The notes below the pieces were generated by a model, which saw only the letters and a program-made list of their open reading frames with translations, made no database searches and was not told the DNA's origin. The position numbers were made by a program, and so were the translations under genes. From HGM13862 sp031553915 (lineage in GTDB: Bacteria; Bacillota; Dehalobacteriia; UBA4068), in assembly GCA_031553915.1 (NCBI GenBank), contig JAVBKT010000003.1:124001-188000 (forward strand): DNA of 64,000 nt, read 5' to 3'. Of this stretch, positions 59,411 through 64,000 are shown piece by piece (position 1 is the first letter of the stretch; every line of letters begins with the position of its first letter).

Positions 59411-59626
59411 TTATCCTCCCCAAAACTCATACATGAGAATAATACGCGCTCCATCCTGCACCGGAAAAGATGACGCTTCCTCGTCGCTATAGCTTTTGCC
59501 ATCGATGATAATCATCAGTTCAGGATTAAGATAGATCAGAGAATCGTATTGATTATAGGCTTGTATGACATCTGCTGCAGTCATACCCTGATGCCATGGC
59601 ATGGGGCGGTCATTAACGATAATCAT
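59411..59626 (-). CDS. MoaD/ThiS-like sulfur carrier protein
   Basis: A 71-residue beta-grasp protein starting MIIVNDRP and ending ILMYEFWGG. The terminal Gly-Gly is the site adenylated and thiocarboxylated in sulfur carriers. ATG 59626 is chosen because AGGGG lies 9 nt upstream. It lies between the oxidoreductase gene (24 nt upstream) and the ThiF/MoeB-like gene. A role in molybdopterin dithiolene formation for the tungsten enzyme is the simplest reading, but a ThiS role cannot be excluded. Confidence 0.88.
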   Translation of the reverse strand: MIIVNDRPMPWHQGMTAADVIQAYNQYDSLIYLNPELMIIIDGKSYSDEEASSFPVQDGARIILMYEFWGG

Positions 59627-59649
59627 TCGGCTGTACCCCTTTGGTTGGT

Positions 59650-61380
59650 TTACAGCTGGTCGTAGCAAGCCCCCATCGAGCGGTATACTTCTTGCAGCTC
59701 TTCAATGGTCAGGTCAAACTTATTGTCATTGGCGGGGTTTGCTTCTTTGGCAAAGTAATCCGGGATCTGGTCATCTTCCGGGCCAAAGCCAGCTTCTTTA
59801 TTAAACTTACGCTCAATACGGAACATTTCCCTGCCTATTTCATAAAGTTTTTCTTTATCCCACTCGCCGCCAAACAGTCCTTCATACAAATCAGGAACAT
59901 AGCGAGGATCGCCAAAATAGGCGGTGTTCATCAAAATGCAGCCAAAGTTATCCACCATAGACTGGTCAAGCATACGGTTGCAGGCCATGGCCAGAATTTC
60001 CCGGTTGTTTTTATCCGGAGCCACAACCTGGCCGACAGAATGGTCCGCGCCCTGCGGCGAAAGAGCATAAACAATGCCGCCGCCTGGCTGAGTGCGTGGG
60101 TCATAAGCTGCAAAGGACTGCCCCTTGACCTGCGGAACCCTGGTAACACCTAAATGCTTACCAAAAGGAACAGTGCCGCTGCCCATAATATAGCCAAGCT
60201 CTGTGCCTTGGTTCATCTCATCTGCCAGCAGTTTAACCGCAGCATTGCCGTCGCCCCACTCAATCAAACCGCCATCCATGCTAATGGCAATCAGCGAGCC
60301 GGCTTCAATAGTATCAATGCCCATCTCATCGCACCACCTATCCAGCTTGGCAGCCACATCAAAGTCCCAAATCAAGCAGTTGGGGCAGAAAAGGGACACT
60401 GTCTCATATTCCAGGCCAGAGGTAATATGTTTGCCGTCCGGGCCATTGTAAATATTAGAACAACGCATTACGCAGCCCGCATGACAAGGAACACTGCCTT
60501 TGCCGCCGCTTTTAGCATTTTTGGCTTCCCAGGCTTCGGGGCCAAAATGCTCTCTTTGCTCCGGAGTAACCGCTCCGCCGCGGAAGTTCTGAATGGGGAT
60601 AGCGCGGGTTACCTGGTTGGTGCCGGTTAAGAAGCCCGCGGTGCCTTTGGTGGTAAAGCCCTGACATTTGGGGTTTTCTTTGGTAACAGTGGCAATACCC
60701 TTCTTGGCTGCGTCAAATTTCTCTTTATCCGCATATTCCGGAGTGTATTTGCCATTTGGTTTTTCAATAATAACAGCCTTAATCTTCTTAGAGGCCAGCA
60801 CCGCGCCTAAACCTCCGCGCCCCATAGCGCGGCAAGGATGCCCGGTGTTGAATTCGATGGCCATGATGCTGGCGATCTTATAGCCCATCTCGCCCGCGCG
60901 GCCCAGCATCATTGCAGTGGCTTTATTACCATATTTCTCTAAAATCATTTCCGAGCACTCATAGGTGTTTTTGCCCATGTATTCATCAGCGGGCAAAAAT
61001 TCCACATTAGCGTCCGCGTCAATTTTAATCACCTGCCAGGGAGCATCAGCAGATGGCTGGTCTTCCAAAACCAGGCATTTGATTTGATTTGATGTCAGGT
61101 ATGGAGCAATTTGTCCTCCGGCAGTAGATTCTTTGATCGTGCCGGTCAAAGGGCTTTTGCCGCCGGCGGAAACACGGCCGGAGCTGGGTACGCCTGTACC
61201 AACAAAAACGCCGCTGACAAAAAACAGCTTATTATCCGGGCCAAGAGGATCACATTTGGGGTCCAGTTCAGCCTCCATAAATTTATCAACAAGCCCTCTT
61301 TGTCCATAGACTTTCCATTCTTCCTTGAATGGTTCATCAGTCCATTTTTGTGTTTTGGTATTAATGCGAAGAACTTTCAT
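59650..61380 (-). CDS. Aldehyde ferredoxin oxidoreductase (tungsten AOR family)
   Basis: A 576-residue tungsten/bis-pterin and [4Fe-4S] enzyme interconverting aldehydes and carboxylates with ferredoxin. Domain 1 begins MKVLRINTKTQKW and contains GVPSSGRVSAGGKSPLTG, which binds the pterin. GRGGLGAVLASKKIKAV matches the second motif, and cluster cysteines are in PCHAGCVMRCSN plus a later Cys in DNFGCI. The length is slightly short for hyperthermophile AOR (about 600). It heads an operon with MoaD-like and ThiF/MoeB-like genes. A palindrome lies 32 nt upstream of its start. Confidence 0.95.
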   Translation of the reverse strand: MKVLRINTKTQKWTDEPFKEEWKVYGQRGLVDKFMEAELDPKCDPLGPDNKLFFVSGVFVGTGVPSSGRVSAGGKSPLTGTIKESTAGGQIAPYLTSNQIKCLVLEDQPSADAPWQVIKIDADANVEFLPADEYMGKNTYECSEMILEKYGNKATAMMLGRAGEMGYKIASIMAIEFNTGHPCRAMGRGGLGAVLASKKIKAVIIEKPNGKYTPEYADKEKFDAAKKGIATVTKENPKCQGFTTKGTAGFLTGTNQVTRAIPIQNFRGGAVTPEQREHFGPEAWEAKNAKSGGKGSVPCHAGCVMRCSNIYNGPDGKHITSGLEYETVSLFCPNCLIWDFDVAAKLDRWCDEMGIDTIEAGSLIAISMDGGLIEWGDGNAAVKLLADEMNQGTELGYIMGSGTVPFGKHLGVTRVPQVKGQSFAAYDPRTQPGGGIVYALSPQGADHSVGQVVAPDKNNREILAMACNRMLDQSMVDNFGCILMNTAYFGDPRYVPDLYEGLFGGEWDKEKLYEIGREMFRIERKFNKEAGFGPEDDQIPDYFAKEANPANDNKFDLTIEELQEVYRSMGACYDQL

Positions 61381-61699
61381 AGCTTATCCCTGCCTTCCTC
61401 AAATATTTATCATATAAAATATTTTATATATCTTACTCAAAAATAATTGCGCATAGGTATACGCATATGTCTATAGTTTAGGTGTTTATGCCCGGCATGT
61501 AAAGATGCGCTGCTGTTTTTGATATTGCTTTTAGGAATATGTTGATATATAATATTTGCAAAACAAGCAGATAATATTTTCAATACAGGCATTCAAATAG
61601 CTATTTGACTCAATCTATCGTAAAAAGGCATATTTCGTATGCACTGAATCGCTGCAACATCTATTCCAAAGAGGAATAGATGTTGCAGGAGGAGCCAAT
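61381..61699. other. Divergent regulatory region between AOR and lysR
   Basis: A 319-nt spacer serving two opposite promoters. It holds the 18-bp palindrome ATATAAAATATTTTATAT at 61412-61429, GCATAGGTATACGCAT near 61452, and the inverted repeat at 61653-61687. No gene is seen. LysR-type regulators commonly bind such a spacer. Confidence 0.6.
61653..61687 (+). promoter_or_regulatory. 15-bp-arm inverted repeat before the lysR ribosome-binding site
   Basis: TGCAACATCTATTCC (61653-61667) and GGAATAGATGTTGCA (61673-61687) are perfect inverted arms around AAAGA. The GGAGG site of lysR begins one base after the right arm, 8 nt before ATG. It could be a DNA operator or an RNA hairpin in the leader. 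Confidence 0.75.
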
Positions 61700-62584
61700 A
61701 TGAATATCTTTCAGCTAAAGTATTTTGTCTCAGTTGCGCAGTTGGAGAATATTTCCAAGGCTGCTGAGCTTTTGCATCTTTCCCAGTCCTCGCTATCCAA
61801 AAGTATTGCCAAGCTGGAGGCAGAGCTTGGTATGGCTCTTTTTGAGCGCAGCGGCAAAAAAATTGTGCTTAATGATCAGGGCCGCCGCTTTTGCGATTTC
61901 AGCTCTTTGGTCCTGCGCGAGCTGGAGCTTGCTTTGGATGATATGAATGTGCTAGCGCATGGCTTTGGCAATAAGCTGAAAATCGGCCTCTGCGGCGCTA
62001 ACACTAAGATGATGGAATGCCTGCAAAGCTTTGTCGCTATTCACCCGGAAACAGAGCTGAGTATCAGCAGCAATATCGAGCAACTGGAAAAGCCGGATAT
62101 TAATGATTATGATATGCTGGTTTATCCGCAAGACCTCAAATATGAAAAATTCCAGGGCTATCATCTGGGCAAAAAGAAATATTTTTTGGCTATGCATAAG
62201 GACAATCCTTTAGCTGCCAAAAAGCAGGTGGTCCTGGAAGATCTGGGCAAGGATCCCTTTGTTTTTATGGCCGGAGCTGCCTATATCGAGTATGCCTACC
62301 GCCTTTGTATCGCGCTCAACATCCCGCTGCAAACACAGTTTTTTACCGACAGCCAGGAATATCATTGCCAAATGATCGCTAAGAATAAGGTGGTTGGTTT
62401 TGTTTTGGAAGATTGCACCGCTGCCTATAGCTCAGACGAAAACATTCGCCTGCGGCCAATTGATGACCCCCGCTTTGCCCGCGAGATGATGATTTGCTTT
62501 AAGCGGGACAAACACTTAACCGAGATTGCCGCTTCTTTTAAGAAACATGTTATCGCCTACTTTGACCTCCAAGCTAAGGAGTAA
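61700..62584 (+). CDS. LysR-family transcriptional regulator
   Basis: A 294-residue regulator. The N-terminal winged helix-turn-helix is in residues 1-60 (FQLKYFVSVAQLENISKAAE, then LSQSSLSKSIAKLE). The C-terminal periplasmic-binding-like effector domain follows from about 90. It is divergent from the aldehyde ferredoxin oxidoreductase operon and 2 nt upstream of moeA, so likely controls cofactor or oxidoreductase expression. The effector is unknown. Confidence 0.93.
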   Translation: MNIFQLKYFVSVAQLENISKAAELLHLSQSSLSKSIAKLEAELGMALFERSGKKIVLNDQGRRFCDFSSLVLRELELALDDMNVLAHGFGNKLKIGLCGANTKMMECLQSFVAIHPETELSISSNIEQLEKPDINDYDMLVYPQDLKYEKFQGYHLGKKKYFLAMHKDNPLAAKKQVVLEDLGKDPFVFMAGAAYIEYAYRLCIALNIPLQTQFFTDSQEYHCQMIAKNKVVGFVLEDCTAAYSSDENIRLRPIDDPRFAREMMICFKRDKHLTEIAASFKKHVIAYFDLQAKE

Positions 62585-62586
62585 TT

Positions 62587-63804
62587 ATGCTAACAGTTAA
62601 AACACCTGAAGAAGTCTTTGCCATCATCAAAGATGAGTTTTCTTTTTGCGCGGCAAAAGAGCTGGCGCCTTTGGCCGAGGCTTTGGATCGGGTTTTGTAC
62701 GAAGATATTATTGCCAACGTATATGTGCCGGATTTTGACCGCTCTGCCGTAGACGGTTATGCTGTGCGGGCAGCGGATACTTTTGGCTGCAGCGTAGCTA
62801 TTCCCAGCATCCTCCCTCTGCACGGAGAAGTACTGATGGGCGAACCTGCGACAGCGCTCCCACAAGACAGCTGCATGTATGTGCCCACCGGCGGCGCTAT
62901 CCCCAAGGGCGCTGACGCTGTGGTGATGATCGAATACAGCGAAGACTATGGCGACGCTAGCATCGGCATAAATAAGGCTGTGGCTCCGGGGAATAATATT
63001 GTTTTTCGCGGCGATGATGTCAAGCCTGGCGCCAAAGTGCTCCCAAAAGGCAAAAAACTGGAGGCGCAGGACTTGGGTTCGCTTGCCGCACTCGGCATCA
63101 CGCAAATACCGGTTTGCACTCCGCTAAGAGTGGGAGTGTTTTCTACCGGGGACGAGCTTGTCGCGCCTGACCAAGCCCCCGGCCTCGGCCAAGTGCGGGA
63201 TATCAATTCTACTCTTGTCACTGCCGCAATCAGCAAAGCCGGCGGGCAGGTGACCTGTTATGGCGTCATTAAGGATGATCCACCACTACTAAAAGCAACA
63301 GTAGAGCAGGCAATAGCTGACAATGATCTGCTAATTCTCTCCGGCGGTAGCTCAGTAGGGACCAAAGACGCCACCTGCGGCATTATTGAGCAGCTGGGAG
63401 AAGTTCTTTTTCACGGAATCGCGATCAAACCCGGCAAGCCTACTATTCTCGGCAAAATCAACGGCAAACCTGTTGTCGGTTTGCCCGGGCATCCGGCAGC
63501 AGCCTTTTTCATCTGTCACCTTTTTGTGCTCCCGCTGCTCTATCAGCTGCAGGGCAGGCAGGTTATCCGCTATCCTATTACTGCTCGGCTATCCAGCGCT
63601 GCCCCTGCCAATCACGGACGCAGCCAATACACAATAGTGTCGCTAGAAGAGCAAAACGGCATCATCTACGCTCATCCACAGCAAGCCAAATCTGCACAGA
63701 TAACCAATCTCAGCTCAACGGACGGGTATATCTGCATCCCCCGCGACTGCGAAGGGCTCCCCGCCGGAGCAACCGTGCAAGTCACACTCTACGCCATGGC
63801 ATAG
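62587..63804 (+). CDS. moeA: Molybdopterin molybdotransferase MoeA
   Basis: A 405-residue enzyme inserting molybdate or tungstate into adenylylated molybdopterin. Family motifs are DRSAVDGYAVRA, MGEPATALPQDSCMYVPTGGAIPKGAD (in parts), FSTGDELV, GQVRDINS, LSGGSSVGTKDA and KPGKPT, followed by GLPGHPAA. All four domains are present. It starts 2 nt after lysR and is followed by a second moeA-like gene. Organisms with W- and Mo-enzymes often keep two paralogues. Confidence 0.95.
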   Translation: MLTVKTPEEVFAIIKDEFSFCAAKELAPLAEALDRVLYEDIIANVYVPDFDRSAVDGYAVRAADTFGCSVAIPSILPLHGEVLMGEPATALPQDSCMYVPTGGAIPKGADAVVMIEYSEDYGDASIGINKAVAPGNNIVFRGDDVKPGAKVLPKGKKLEAQDLGSLAALGITQIPVCTPLRVGVFSTGDELVAPDQAPGLGQVRDINSTLVTAAISKAGGQVTCYGVIKDDPPLLKATVEQAIADNDLLILSGGSSVGTKDATCGIIEQLGEVLFHGIAIKPGKPTILGKINGKPVVGLPGHPAAAFFICHLFVLPLLYQLQGRQVIRYPITARLSSAAPANHGRSQYTIVSLEEQNGIIYAHPQQAKSAQITNLSSTDGYICIPRDCEGLPAGATVQVTLYAMA

Positions 63805-63813
63805 GAGACAATT

Positions 63814-64000
63814 ATGGCCTTTCAATATTTACACAACACACCGCTCCAACAAGCGCAGGAAGAATATTTGCAGCTGCTGAAGGATCATGGCCTGGCGCCG
63901 CAAACAGAAACGATTGCTGTCGCAGTTTCCAGCGGCAGAATTACCGCCAGGGCTGTTTACGCCAATATTTGCGCGCCGCATTATCATGCCAGCGCAATGG
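63814..64000 (+). CDS. Second MoeA-like protein, 5' part (truncated by the window)
   Basis: Starts at ATG 63814 with AGGAGA 6 nt upstream, 9 nt after moeA. The visible 62 residues contain YLHNTPLQQAQEEYLQLLK, then SSGRITARAVYANI and CAPHYHASAM. This is the N-terminal pattern of MoeA paralogues, often fused to a periplasmic-binding-like domain, but the part beyond 64000 is not visible. Domain fusion therefore cannot be judged. Confidence 0.72.
   Translation, partial: MAFQYLHNTPLQQAQEEYLQLLKDHGLAPQTETIAVAVSSGRITARAVYANICAPHYHASAM

Noticed and set aside
61111..61446. Plus-strand open frame across the start of the AOR gene
   Set aside because: It is antisense to well-conserved AOR coding sequence and has no start signal or domain.
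1..64000. CRISPR arrays, rRNA operons, intact transposases
   Set aside because: No regularly spaced 20-40 nt direct repeats, no 16S/23S signatures and no DDE or serine-recombinase genes were seen on either strand.

Overview
The window is about 64 kb of chromosome from an anaerobic, endospore-forming member of the Bacillota (clostridial in the broad sense). The spore evidence is an alpha/beta-type small acid-soluble spore protein, SpoIIP, YunB and YtaF. The anaerobe evidence is a tungsten-type aldehyde ferredoxin oxidoreductase, the DUF39/NIL-ferredoxin homocysteine genes and several radical-SAM or [4Fe-4S] proteins. The genus cannot be fixed from the sequence alone. No rRNA, CRISPR array or intact transposase was seen.

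Layout. 1-1.8 kb is a decayed accessory patch: an Ltp-repeat surface protein, a DUF2441-like fragment abutting a CHAP-lysin fragment, and a frameshifted phage-like gene. 1.9-2.5 kb is a minus-strand tRNA cluster (Cys-His-Gln-Lys). 2.7-7.9 kb is a plus-strand run: flavodoxin-like reductase, a two-gene chromate transporter, a serine-palmitoyltransferase-like alpha-oxoamine synthase with a short-chain dehydrogenase, a YkuE-type phosphoesterase and two small glycine-rich membrane proteins. 8-49 kb is mostly minus-strand housekeeping: pncB, lepA, murJ, a diguanylate cyclase, spoIIP, rpsT, yebC, a three-gene homocysteine cluster, a class A penicillin-binding protein, yunB, thiN, the tsaE-tsaB-rimI-tsaD block, a heterodimeric ABC exporter, argS, cdd, cell-envelope genes (WecG/TagA, LCP, copper-amine-oxidase-domain protein) and radA. 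49-58 kb holds an OFA-type MFS transporter, an Lsa/CplR-like ABC-F protein behind a leader-peptide attenuator, an acyl-ACP thioesterase, ytaF, MscS and an iron alcohol dehydrogenase. 58.7-64 kb is a tungsten/molybdenum cofactor locus: ThiF/MoeB-like, a MoaD-like protein ending in Gly-Gly, and aldehyde ferredoxin oxidoreductase on the minus strand, divergent from a LysR regulator and two moeA-type genes.

The most unusual feature is a dispersed, highly structured repeat present twice (20885-21249 and 28275-28556), with a possible end remnant at 43423. Its two copies differ by compensatory base changes in a 16-bp internal stem and in a second hairpin. Both copies sit in the same orientation, 16-24 nt upstream of the start codon of a minus-strand gene. 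Their ends are about 20-bp inverted repeats flanked by TA, as in a MITE, but the interior behaves like a conserved folded nucleic acid. Other regulatory structures worth attention are the ABC-F attenuator (50.5-50.8 kb), a hairpin sequestering the spoIIP ribosome-binding site, and a 15-bp-arm inverted repeat directly before the lysR ribosome-binding site.
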